Below are positions 7,887-15,993 of a DNA stretch of 64,000 bases, one piece after another (the stretch's first letter is position 1; each line of letters starts with the position of its first letter). The notes beneath the pieces were generated by a model. That model saw only the letters and a program-made list of their open reading frames with translations, was not told where the DNA came from and searched no databases. The DNA lies in contig NZ_JASJOO010000002.1 in NCBI RefSeq assembly GCF_030070105.1, positions 1,116,001 through 1,180,000 on the forward strand, in the 5' to 3' direction. This stretch comes from Bermanella sp. WJH001 (lineage in GTDB: Bacteria; Pseudomonadota; Gammaproteobacteria; Pseudomonadales; Oceanobacteraceae). Made by a program: the position numbers and the translations under genes.

Positions 7887-8621
7887 ATGCTTTTGCGTGA
7901 CAACCTCTCACAAAAATTAAGCTCTACCTTATTAAGCTTATGCCTAATCATTTGTTCACTATTCATAAGCTGGATAGTGCTCGCTCAGGTGAATTTCGCT
8001 TATCCGGCTCTGCATTCACTCATGAATGTTGATCAACATATAGACAAATACGGGCCACAAAATCGCTATAAAGATAACTTTGAACTCACCAATAAACCCG
8101 AACAAATTCGATTATTTAGTGAAATAGTTGATGCCATTCATGATGATGGCAATGGATTAGACAGTATCACCTATCACACCCCTAAGGGTGAGCCGATCAA
8201 CTTATTACTGCGCAAAGCTGAAGTCATACATTTAGAAGATGTGGCACATCTGATTAATCATTTTTATACCGTGTCCATCATTACACTGATCATTACTTGT
8301 CTTTTAGTCGCAGGGTTTAAATATAAAAACATTAAACTGCCAACTCTAAAACAACAGTTAATCGGCATCTTAGTGTTTAGCGCTATCAGCTTTACGGCTA
8401 TTCTAATTATTGGCCCTGTAAAAGTATTTTACGCATTACACATATGGATTTTCCCTGATAATCATCAATGGTTTTTTTACTATCAAGAATCGTTAATGAC
8501 TGTTCTGATGAAAGCACCTGATTTATTTGGTGCCATAAGCGGGTTAATTGCCGTGTTAGGTATTGTTATTTATCTTGTTTTAAATCGCTTGATTTTAGTT
8601 ATTCCACCTAAAAAGCATTAA
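7887..8621 (+). CDS. DUF1461-like integral membrane protein
   Basis: A 244-residue protein with four probable membrane helices (about 15-38, 125-147, 155-180, 215-240) and a 90-residue periplasmic loop after the first. The loop end (RKAEVIHLEDVAHLI) and the later IFPDNHQWFFYYQ segment resemble the DUF1461 (TIGR01906) family, whose function is unknown. The gene is alone, with a strong bidirectional terminator just after it. Its upstream region is AT-rich and contains two TATAAT hexamers (7774 and 7806) without convincing -35 boxes. The family call is from memory of the motif pattern, hence moderate confidence. Confidence 0.65.
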   Translation: MLLRDNLSQKLSSTLLSLCLIICSLFISWIVLAQVNFAYPALHSLMNVDQHIDKYGPQNRYKDNFELTNKPEQIRLFSEIVDAIHDDGNGLDSITYHTPKGEPINLLLRKAEVIHLEDVAHLINHFYTVSIITLIITCLLVAGFKYKNIKLPTLKQQLIGILVFSAISFTAILIIGPVKVFYALHIWIFPDNHQWFFYYQESLMTVLMKAPDLFGAISGLIAVLGIVIYLVLNRLILVIPPKKH

Positions 8622-8628
8622 GCAAAAA

Positions 8629-8651
8629 AAAATGGGCCTTTGGCCCATTTT
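8629..8651. terminator. Bidirectional terminator between convergent genes
   Basis: Perfect 10-bp arms AAAATGGGCC (8629-8638) and GGCCCATTTT (8642-8651) around a TTT loop. A-rich sequence lies on one side and TAAATTTTT on the other, so it can stop transcripts from both sides. Confidence 0.88.
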
Positions 8652-8667
8652 AAATTTTTGCATATTG

Positions 8668-9954
8668 TTAACGCTCAAGCATTGCCACCACGCCTTGACC
8701 GCCTGCTGCACAAATTGAAATCAAACCTTTACCTGAGCCATTCTCTGATAACAACTTAGCTAGATTACCAACAATACGACCTCCAGTGGCTGCGAACGGG
8801 TGACCAGTTGCCAATGAACTACCGTTTACATTCAGCTTGGTGAAATCAATTTCTCCCAATGGGTTTTCTAAGCCTAATCGCTCTTTACAGAATGACTCCG
8901 TATTCCATGCTTTAAGGGTTGCTAAAACTTGCGCTGCAAAGGCTTCGTGAATCTCATAAAAATCAAAATCCTGCAGTGACATTTTATTGCGCGCAAGCAT
9001 TTTTGGTACAGCATAGGCTGGCGCTAATAAGAGCTCTTCTTTGTAATCACTATCTTTTCCAATAAAATCTACGGCACTGGTTTCATAGTCGGTGATATAC
9101 GCAAGGATGGGTAAACCGCGCTCTTTTGCCCACTCTTCACTGGCAAGCAAGACAGCAGATGCACCGTCGGTTAATGCCGAGCTGTTGCCAGCAGACAATG
9201 TACCGCCGTTTTTATCAAACGCAGGGCCTAGACTGGCCAATTTTTCTAGTTTGGTACTTGGGCGTAATAAATTATCTTTATCTAACCCGTTAAAAGGTGT
9301 GATCAAGTCATCCATGAATCCAGACTCATAGGCCTTATGCAGATTTTGATGACTGTCGTATGCTAACTGGTCTTGCTCAGTACGAGGAATGTCCCAGCGC
9401 TTTGCGGTTAACTCCGTATGCCCACCCATGCTCAGGCCGGTTCTAGGCTCGCCATTGCGCGGTAAATTAGGTGCTAAGAAACTCGGGCGAAATGACGCCA
9501 AGATTTTTAGACGCTCACCAGCTGTTTTTGCTTTATTTAATTTCATCAACATAGATTGAAATTTATCGCTTATTGCAATGGGTGCGTCAGATGTTGTGTC
9601 AACACCACCAGCAATGCCACTCTCAATCTGGCCTAAGGCAATTTTACTGGCAACACTAAACACCGCCTGTAAACCCGTGCCACAGGCTTGCTGCATATCG
9701 GTACATGGGGTTGCTGCCGATAAAGATGTATCTAAAACCGCTTCGCGCACTAGGTTAAAATCACGGCTATGTTTCATCACCGCACCGGCCACCACTTCAC
9801 CCACTGCCTGGCCTTTTAACCCTGTTTTATCAACTAAACCTGAAATGGCTGCTGTCAGCATGGTTTGGTTCGATACACCAAAGTATGCGGTATTCGATTT
9901 TGCAAAAGGAATTCGATTTGCTGCCACAATGGCAACCGGACGTGGAAAAGCCAT
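8668..9954 (-). CDS. FadI-like acetyl-CoA acyltransferase (thiolase)
   Basis: Thiolase of 428 residues that cleaves 3-ketoacyl-CoA (or condenses acetyl-CoA). Catalytic residues are visible: C91 in MQQACGTGLQA, H385 in GHPFAATGGR and C415 in ICAAGGQG. The usual NEAF motif is present as IHEAFA, a variation also seen in the FadI branch. GGAGATTACC precedes the ATG. A FadJ partner is not adjacent, so assignment to fadI in the strict sense is not secure. With the acyl-CoA dehydrogenase and FadD in the same window it fits beta-oxidation. The upstream pseudouridine synthase gene is 27 bases away on the same strand. Confidence 0.9.
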   Translation of the reverse strand: MAFPRPVAIVAANRIPFAKSNTAYFGVSNQTMLTAAISGLVDKTGLKGQAVGEVVAGAVMKHSRDFNLVREAVLDTSLSAATPCTDMQQACGTGLQAVFSVASKIALGQIESGIAGGVDTTSDAPIAISDKFQSMLMKLNKAKTAGERLKILASFRPSFLAPNLPRNGEPRTGLSMGGHTELTAKRWDIPRTEQDQLAYDSHQNLHKAYESGFMDDLITPFNGLDKDNLLRPSTKLEKLASLGPAFDKNGGTLSAGNSSALTDGASAVLLASEEWAKERGLPILAYITDYETSAVDFIGKDSDYKEELLLAPAYAVPKMLARNKMSLQDFDFYEIHEAFAAQVLATLKAWNTESFCKERLGLENPLGEIDFTKLNVNGSSLATGHPFAATGGRIVGNLAKLLSENGSGKGLISICAAGGQGVVAMLER

Positions 9955-9981
9955 GGTAATCTCCAGAATTAAATAATCGGT

Positions 9982-10683
9982 TTATACAACTGGCCATTTT
10001 AATGACCAAGGTTCAATCCAGTTTTGAGTCTTAAGAAGCGACTCTAGTTTATCTTTTTCAAATAAATGTGAAGGCTCAGGCATTTTTTGAAACTTATACA
10101 CTTCATTTTTATATTCAAACCCTAATACATAGCTGTGTAAATATAAGCGATCTGCAGTATTACCACCATATAAGGCGTCCCCCTCAATAGGCGAGCCTAG
10201 TGATTTTAACGCCACTCGTAATTGATGTGTTTTACCTGTCTTTGGTTTGAGTAAACACAGTCGATAACCGGGTAATAAACTGACGGATAAAAATTGAGTA
10301 ATCGCAGGATTATCGAGGGTTTTGAGTAACTTAAACGCTCCGCGGCGAGCTTGTGCCATATCTCCTTTTATGAGCCCCTGTTTCTTCTTCATGTTTGATG
10401 AGCAAACTGCTAAATAATATTTTTCGACCAATCGCTGCGCAAACATTTCACTTAAGACTCGACAACTTTCTTTTGATTTGGCTAATACCAGTAGACCTGA
10501 TGTTAATTTATCCAAGCGATGCACCGGCCATAGTTTTAGATTGACCTGTTTTTCTAGCTGGACAACAAATCCTAATTCACCCTCTTCACTATGAAAATTC
10601 ATACCCGCGGGTTTCAAGGCGATTAACCAATCATGATGTTCAAATACAATCTCTAACAACGCATTCATCCAATTAAGATTCAT
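9982..10683 (-). CDS. RluA-family pseudouridine synthase
   Basis: RNA pseudouridine synthase of 233 residues. The catalytic Asp lies in VHRLDKLTSGLLVLAKS and the TGKTHQLRVALKSLGSPI segment closes the fold. No S4 domain is present, as in the RluA/TruC-like branch (TIGR01621-like). The target uridine cannot be predicted. An alternative start, MNALLEIVF, lies 15 bases downstream and is equally plausible because neither has a clear ribosome site. It follows the terminator of the MMPL gene and precedes the thiolase gene. Confidence 0.88.
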   Translation of the reverse strand: MNLNWMNALLEIVFEHHDWLIALKPAGMNFHSEEGELGFVVQLEKQVNLKLWPVHRLDKLTSGLLVLAKSKESCRVLSEMFAQRLVEKYYLAVCSSNMKKKQGLIKGDMAQARRGAFKLLKTLDNPAITQFLSVSLLPGYRLCLLKPKTGKTHQLRVALKSLGSPIEGDALYGGNTADRLYLHSYVLGFEYKNEVYKFQKMPEPSHLFEKDKLESLLKTQNWIEPWSLKWPVV

Positions 10684-10703
10684 TTAGCGAAGTGTACAGC
10701 CAT

Positions 10704-10729
10704 AAAAAAACCGCGACTAGCGCGGTTTT
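10704..10729 (-). terminator. Rho-independent terminator of the MMPL operon
   Basis: Arms AAAACCGCG (10707-10715) and CGCGGTTTT (10721-10729) with loop ACTAG. On the minus strand seven U residues follow. It lies 17 bases after the MMPL stop. Confidence 0.85.
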
Positions 10730-10745
10730 ATTCACTCTTTAATTA

Positions 10746-13160
10746 TTACAGAGTTTCAGCAGGTGATACTTCACCATGTTTTGCTTGATGCTTTGCAATA
10801 ATACGCTCTGGCTTCAACACAAAACGAGATAATGCAGGTAACAACAGTAGCGCACCAAACATATTCCACAAGAACATGAAGGTTAACAAAATACCCATAT
10901 CTGCTTGGAATTTAATAGGAGACCAGATCCAAGTACCAACACCAATTGCCAGTGTTAAACCGGTGAAACTTACCGCTTTACCTGTGGTTTTTAGGGTTTG
11001 GAAAAAGGCTTCATGTAGGTTTTTACCTTCAATCAACAAGGCCTCTAAGCGACTGTAGATATAAATACCGTAGTCCACACCAATACCCACACCCAGTGCA
11101 ATTACCGGCAATGTAGCCACCTTCACACCGATTCCCATTTGAGCCATAAGCGCCTGACACAAAATTGAAGTCAGTGCTAAAGGCGTAATGATACAAATGA
11201 TGGCTCGAATTGAACGGAACGTAATAAAGCATAAGACAGATACAACAATGTATACGAATATCAACATCAAGGTTTGTGCTTCAGCAATAACTTGGTTAGT
11301 TGCCGCTTCAACACCCGCGTTACCGGATGCCAACTTAAATTGAACCGCTTCGTTGCCTTCATATTTTTTAGCAAACTCTGCCGCTGTATTTACCGCACGC
11401 TCTAACGTTTCAGCTTTATGATCATTCAAGAAAATGATAACTGGCACCATTGAACAATCTTGGTTCAGCATGCCACTTGGTGCACGTTGGATACTTGAGT
11501 TCAGGATATTTTGGTTACGTGATAAAGCAGACCACTTAAGGCTACCTTCATTCATCCCTTTCGATACAAGCTTAGATACAGATACAACTGAAACAGCGGA
11601 TTGAACGCCTTTTACATTCTCCATTGTCCACATTAAGCGATCTATGGCATCTAACGCTTCATAGCTTGCACATTGCTCACGAGGGGTTTCCGCCATCAAT
11701 ACAAGCACATCAGAACTGGTTGAGTAATTATCAACAACAAATGCGTTATCTTTATTGTAACGGCTATCTTGACGCAGTTCAGGTGCCCCTTTATCCAAGT
11801 CACCAATTTTTAAGTTTTGGCTGCCAATCACACCACCAATTGCTAATACGATAGCCACAACAATGGCCGTACCCGCAACTTTTTTATGGGTAAAGTTAGC
11901 AATAAATTTCCATAGTTTCGGCTCAGACTGCTCAACTTTTTGCGCATGAGTAACACCCGAACGACTAATACCAACATAAGACATTAACAACGGTAATAAT
12001 AATAGATTGGTTACAATGATCACCGCCACACCAACAGATGCTGCAATAGCCAGCTCTTTGATTACGGTAATATCAATGAATAATAAGGTTAAGAAACCAA
12101 TCGCATCAGATAACAAAGCAAGCATACCTGGTACATACAAACCACGGAACGCTAGACGCGCAGCCATTTCTCTTGAAGCACCTTTACCCGCTTCAATTGC
12201 AATTCCGTTAATAATTTGAACACCATGACTAATACCAATTGCGAATACTAAAAATGGGACCAACATAGAGTATGGGTCAATACCAAAACCAATCAGATTA
12301 AGTAAACCTAATTGCCATACAACCGCCACTATCGAGCATACAACCGGAATCAATGTCCCTTTAATACAGCGGGAATACATGTAAAGTAAAATCGATGTAA
12401 TAAAAATTGCACCTAGGAAAAACAAACCAACATTTAAGGCGCCCGCCATTAAATCAGCCATTTTTTTAGGGAAGCCGATAATGTGAATTGAAATATCTTC
12501 ACTTGAAAATTTATCGCGGATCTTTTCTTCTAAAGTATTAGCAAGCTCTTTAGGATTTAGCGGCGCACCGGTCTCAGGGTCTGTTTCATATAAGGGCACA
12601 TCAATCATGGTTGATGTGAAATCGTTTGAAACTAAACGACCGACCTGACCAGAACGTAAGATATTTTCACGTAATTGGTTAATGCTTTCTTCACTACCAT
12701 CATAAGTAGCAGGAATAACCGGACCACCTTGGAAACCTTGTTCGGTTACTTCTGTCCAGCGAACATTAGGTGTCCACATGGATTTAAGCTTTGAACGGTC
12801 AGCACCTTTGATATAAAAAACCTCATCATTAATTTGACGAAGGGTTTCCATATATTTGGCATTAAAAATATCACCAGACTTATTGGCAACAACGATTTTA
12901 ATGTTATTCAAGCCACTGCTTAAGTCATTTGCATGACGCATGTGGTTTTCAATGTATTGGTGCTTTAAAGGAATGTATTTTTCAGAACGTGAATCCAAAC
13001 CAACTTTGGATGCACTGTAGGCTAAAAACCCTGTTAGCAATAACAATACAATTAAGAACAAACCTCGACGGGCAAATAGCAACCGTTCAAGAAAAGGCTC
13101 TGCATTAGGTGTCAGTATGTAATGTTCCGGTTCAGATTTCGGCATATTTTCTTTATTCAT
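10746..13160 (-). CDS. RND-superfamily (MMPL/SSD) transporter
   Basis: An 804-residue inner-membrane RND permease with the expected repeat: a TM, a periplasmic loop (about 60-235), a helix bundle with sterol-sensing-domain character (about 240-400), a second periplasmic loop (about 450-620) and a second helix bundle ending near 780. GVGIGVDYGIYIYSRL near the start of the second bundle is the proton-relay segment typical of MMPL proteins. No membrane-fusion protein gene is adjacent. The upstream neighbours are a YCF48/BNR protein six bases away and a DUF1329 protein, a grouping seen in many gammaproteobacteria and usually linked with envelope lipid or hydrophobic-compound traffic. The substrate is unknown. 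Confidence 0.9.
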   Translation of the reverse strand: MNKENMPKSEPEHYILTPNAEPFLERLLFARRGLFLIVLLLLTGFLAYSASKVGLDSRSEKYIPLKHQYIENHMRHANDLSSGLNNIKIVVANKSGDIFNAKYMETLRQINDEVFYIKGADRSKLKSMWTPNVRWTEVTEQGFQGGPVIPATYDGSEESINQLRENILRSGQVGRLVSNDFTSTMIDVPLYETDPETGAPLNPKELANTLEEKIRDKFSSEDISIHIIGFPKKMADLMAGALNVGLFFLGAIFITSILLYMYSRCIKGTLIPVVCSIVAVVWQLGLLNLIGFGIDPYSMLVPFLVFAIGISHGVQIINGIAIEAGKGASREMAARLAFRGLYVPGMLALLSDAIGFLTLLFIDITVIKELAIAASVGVAVIIVTNLLLLPLLMSYVGISRSGVTHAQKVEQSEPKLWKFIANFTHKKVAGTAIVVAIVLAIGGVIGSQNLKIGDLDKGAPELRQDSRYNKDNAFVVDNYSTSSDVLVLMAETPREQCASYEALDAIDRLMWTMENVKGVQSAVSVVSVSKLVSKGMNEGSLKWSALSRNQNILNSSIQRAPSGMLNQDCSMVPVIIFLNDHKAETLERAVNTAAEFAKKYEGNEAVQFKLASGNAGVEAATNQVIAEAQTLMLIFVYIVVSVLCFITFRSIRAIICIITPLALTSILCQALMAQMGIGVKVATLPVIALGVGIGVDYGIYIYSRLEALLIEGKNLHEAFFQTLKTTGKAVSFTGLTLAIGVGTWIWSPIKFQADMGILLTFMFLWNMFGALLLLPALSRFVLKPERIIAKHQAKHGEVSPAETL

Positions 13161-13166
13161 GATTAA

Positions 13167-14375
13167 TTACCCTTCGATGCTCTTGATCTCTACCGATAGG
13201 CGTTCACCGGTTTTATCTAAAATTTCAACACCGTTTTCTCCTACCATTACAAAATCGCCAGAAGAAGTTTCAATGATCGAAGAAGCACTGCTACGACCCG
13301 TTCTAGTTTGGCTTTCCCACTTACGGCCAGAATCAATACCTTTTAGAAACACACCACCATTACCAACAATGTAAGCAATTCGTCCTAAGTGATCCGTTGC
13401 CCCCATTAACGTTTGTTGTGTGTTTGTGTCTTCTAAACGCCAGCTCAAACCAAAGTTATCCGATCGTGCTAAGTTACCGCGTAAGCCAAATGCCAGTTGC
13501 ACGTTATTAGATAAATTCATCACACCAAAGAAAGAGCCATCATATGGACTTAACATTTGGTTCCAGGTTTCACCACCATCTTGTGTGCGCAACATTAAGC
13601 CGGCTTCACCAACCATCATTAAACGTTGGTCATCAATTTTGGTGATACTGTTCAAGTGAAATCGATCAGGGTTTTCAACACGTGTAGCCCATGCTAACCA
13701 AGAATTACCGCCATCAATGGTTTTAAACATCATGCCATAGGCACCAATTACAAAACCTTCTTTTACGTTTTTAAACCAAAGATCTAAAAGTGGCTTGGTG
13801 GATTTTTCTTCGAAGTCAATTTGAGCATCTTCTAATGCGTAAGTCGCATTTTCTAGATTTTCTTCTGCTAATGAAATACGAGCATCACTGCCAAGTACCA
13901 TTGCTTTACTCAGCTCGCTTTCATAAAGCTCTTTGGTTTGTTTTGCTGAATTTAAAACCATTTCATTGGCTTTAAAACCATCAAATTGTTTCACCCAAGT
14001 TAGGCCGCCATCTTGAGTATTCAATACCACAGCATCATGGCCAACCGCCCAACCTGTATTTTCATTGACAAAATAAACCGCTGTTAATGTGGTGATCACA
14101 GGGGTTTTAGCTTGACGCCAAGTACGGCCTTCATCGTTACTAAAAATAATATGACCGCGCTCACCAACCGCCACTAAACGCTCACCCGCACTGGTTACAT
14201 CTAATAACAGTGATTTATGTGCTTTTAATGTGCTCATGGCTGGTGTATCTAAAGGGTCTTGCCATTGTGCATGAACGGTTGTTGCAGTTAATCCTACCAC
14301 CGAGGCTAAGATACTAGCGGATAAATATCGGCCAGCAGATCTCAGCACGGCGTGCACTGAAAACAGTGTACGCAT
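13167..14375 (-). CDS. Exported YCF48/BNR-repeat beta-propeller protein
   Basis: A 402-residue protein with an N-terminal signal sequence ending near VHAQW. Repeats of the type DGGxTWxxQ (QDGGLTWVKQ, IDGGNSWLAW, QDGGETWNQM, NFGLSWRLED) mark a beta-propeller like the photosystem-II assembly factor Ycf48. Between blades, about 145-190, is an inserted helical, Glu-rich segment. It lies six bases upstream of the MMPL transporter gene and 83 bases downstream of DUF1329. In this setting it is probably a periplasmic scaffold for the transporter rather than anything photosynthetic. Confidence 0.85.
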   Translation of the reverse strand: MRTLFSVHAVLRSAGRYLSASILASVVGLTATTVHAQWQDPLDTPAMSTLKAHKSLLLDVTSAGERLVAVGERGHIIFSNDEGRTWRQAKTPVITTLTAVYFVNENTGWAVGHDAVVLNTQDGGLTWVKQFDGFKANEMVLNSAKQTKELYESELSKAMVLGSDARISLAEENLENATYALEDAQIDFEEKSTKPLLDLWFKNVKEGFVIGAYGMMFKTIDGGNSWLAWATRVENPDRFHLNSITKIDDQRLMMVGEAGLMLRTQDGGETWNQMLSPYDGSFFGVMNLSNNVQLAFGLRGNLARSDNFGLSWRLEDTNTQQTLMGATDHLGRIAYIVGNGGVFLKGIDSGRKWESQTRTGRSSASSIIETSSGDFVMVGENGVEILDKTGERLSVEIKSIEG

Positions 14376-14420
14376 CAGTAAATCTCCAATCTAAAATATA
14401 AAGAATCAATCAAAGTAAGT

Positions 14421-14452
14421 TTAAGCACGACTAAATAATCAGCCGTGCTTAA
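14421..14452 (-). promoter_or_regulatory. Intercistronic 12-bp inverted repeat between DUF1329 and YCF48 genes
   Basis: Arms TTAAGCACGACT (14421-14432) and AGCCGTGCTTAA (14441-14452) pair over 12 positions with one mismatch around an 8-base loop. It begins 7 bases after the DUF1329 stop and ends 45 bases before the YCF48 start. No U-run follows on the minus strand, so it is more likely an RNA-stabilising or attenuating hairpin than a full terminator. Confidence 0.6.
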
Positions 14453-14458
14453 GAAACA

Positions 14459-15826
14459 TTAACGTCCGCGACGACGAAGCTCTTGCGGAGTGAAATAACG
14501 ACTACCAGGAGACACCTGACTAAAATCAATCGTGCTACGTTCTTCGTTATCCATACCCTGTACGTGGTAACGACGGGCTTGTACATCATGGAACACATCC
14601 ATTGCTGTCCATGTGCCAGGTAATTCGTAGAAGTTTTTAAGATAAGCCATGCTCACGCGCCACAATTCGCCACGCTCGTCATACTGATCAATTACCGCTG
14701 CACTCCATGTATCTTCATCGATATAAAAACGACGTTTGTGATAAATATGGCGCTGCCCCGGTTTCAATGTCGCTTCTACAACCCAAACACGGTGTTTTTC
14801 ATAACGCGTATATTCAGGATTTAAGTGGCCTGGTTTTAATAAAGACGCATATTTCACATCAGGAGAACCAACGCGATAGCTGTTGTAAGGAATGAAGACT
14901 TCTTCTTTACCCACTAATTTCCAGTTGTAACGATCCGGAGAGCCGTTAAACATATCGGTTTCATCAATGGTACGAAGGCCATCAGCTGCGGCAACCGGCG
15001 TGTCATAGGCTAAGTTAGGCGCTTTACGTACACGACGCTGACCCGCGTTATAACCCCATGCACGACGAGGCTCGGTTACTTGGTTTAGGGTTTCATGGGC
15101 TAAAACAGCACCACCGGCCAAACGTGCAGGCGCTTTGGTGAAAGAGAGGTAGTAAATTAATACGTTATCAAGTTCCGCAGGCGTGATACCACGATGATAA
15201 TAGTTGTAGTCCACTTCGGCTTGAGTCGTGATTAAGCTGTATGTGCCATCTTGCTGAACCGCTACTTCCGATGCACGACGCACAGCGTACTCACCACGCC
15301 AGCGCGTGTTGTGGTTCCAGATAACTTCTAAGCCGCTTGATGGAATTGGAAATGGCGTACCACCGATTGCATTTTCAATACCGTTACCACCCTCGGCTAA
15401 TTTTGCTTTGGTGGCATTTTTATACGTGTTGTCATAAACCCACTGTGGAGCAGCGGCCGTTCGGCGCGACTGATACACAGGCATTTTAAAAGAATTTGGA
15501 TAGGTTTTAAGTAACGCTTTTTGGCCATCGGTTAAGAATTTTTCATACTTAGCCATGTTTTGAGCGGTAACTTCGAAGATTGGCTGGTCACTAGGAAACG
15601 GATCAACATGATGCTGGCCAGGTTGTTTATAACCTGCCGGTGGAAATTGAATGCCACCACGCCATTCAGGAATAGAACCATCAGCATTACCGGCACGTTC
15701 TCCACCCAATGGTGTAAGAGTTGTACGCAGTTTGTCTGCCTCTTTTTGACTGACTTGAGCTTGGGTCGCAGCAGATAAGCCACACGCCAATACAAAAGTG
15801 GATACAAGTAGACCTGATTTCTTCAT
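14459..15826 (-). CDS. DUF1329 family exported protein
   Basis: A 455-residue protein with a signal peptide (MKKSGLLVSTFVLACGLSA, cleavage near ATQAQ) and the DUF1329 architecture, thought to resemble LolA/LolB-like lipoprotein-sorting folds. Recognisable parts are GSIPEWRGGI near residue 50 and the RRFYIDEDTWSAAVIDQYD and RYHVQGMDNEERSTIDF segments in the last third. GGGGGA precedes the ATG. It is the first gene of the DUF1329-YCF48-MMPL group. A DUF1302 partner, which usually sits beside DUF1329, is not present in the window. A role in moving a hydrophobic molecule between membranes is inference from context. Confidence 0.88.
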   Translation of the reverse strand: MKKSGLLVSTFVLACGLSAATQAQVSQKEADKLRTTLTPLGGERAGNADGSIPEWRGGIQFPPAGYKQPGQHHVDPFPSDQPIFEVTAQNMAKYEKFLTDGQKALLKTYPNSFKMPVYQSRRTAAAPQWVYDNTYKNATKAKLAEGGNGIENAIGGTPFPIPSSGLEVIWNHNTRWRGEYAVRRASEVAVQQDGTYSLITTQAEVDYNYYHRGITPAELDNVLIYYLSFTKAPARLAGGAVLAHETLNQVTEPRRAWGYNAGQRRVRKAPNLAYDTPVAAADGLRTIDETDMFNGSPDRYNWKLVGKEEVFIPYNSYRVGSPDVKYASLLKPGHLNPEYTRYEKHRVWVVEATLKPGQRHIYHKRRFYIDEDTWSAAVIDQYDERGELWRVSMAYLKNFYELPGTWTAMDVFHDVQARRYHVQGMDNEERSTIDFSQVSPGSRYFTPQELRRRGR

Positions 15827-15937
15827 TTTTTATTATTCCCCCAGCCAAGATCAAGGTGCCTAGGCTGTTGCTGGATAACCAGTACAGGAGTACCAGTTAG
15901 AGTCTTTTATTTTTGTTATTAGCCAAGCATATAAAAT

Positions 15938-15973
15938 AAACCAGTGACGTACAACCGAATACGCCACTGGTTT
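15938..15973 (-). terminator. Probable terminator of pepN
   Basis: Arms AAACCAGTG (15938-15946) and CACTGGTTT (15965-15973) pair perfectly over 9 bp around an 18-base loop. The minus strand continues TTTATTTTATA, so the U-tract is interrupted. It begins about 20 bases after the pepN stop. Confidence 0.6.
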
Positions 15974-15993
15974 TGTAAATTTGTACCGAGTTC

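Noticed and set aside
7730..7966. Minus-strand frame in the dgkA gap
   Set aside because: It runs into the start of the DUF1461-like gene and shows no recognisable domain, signal or ribosome site.
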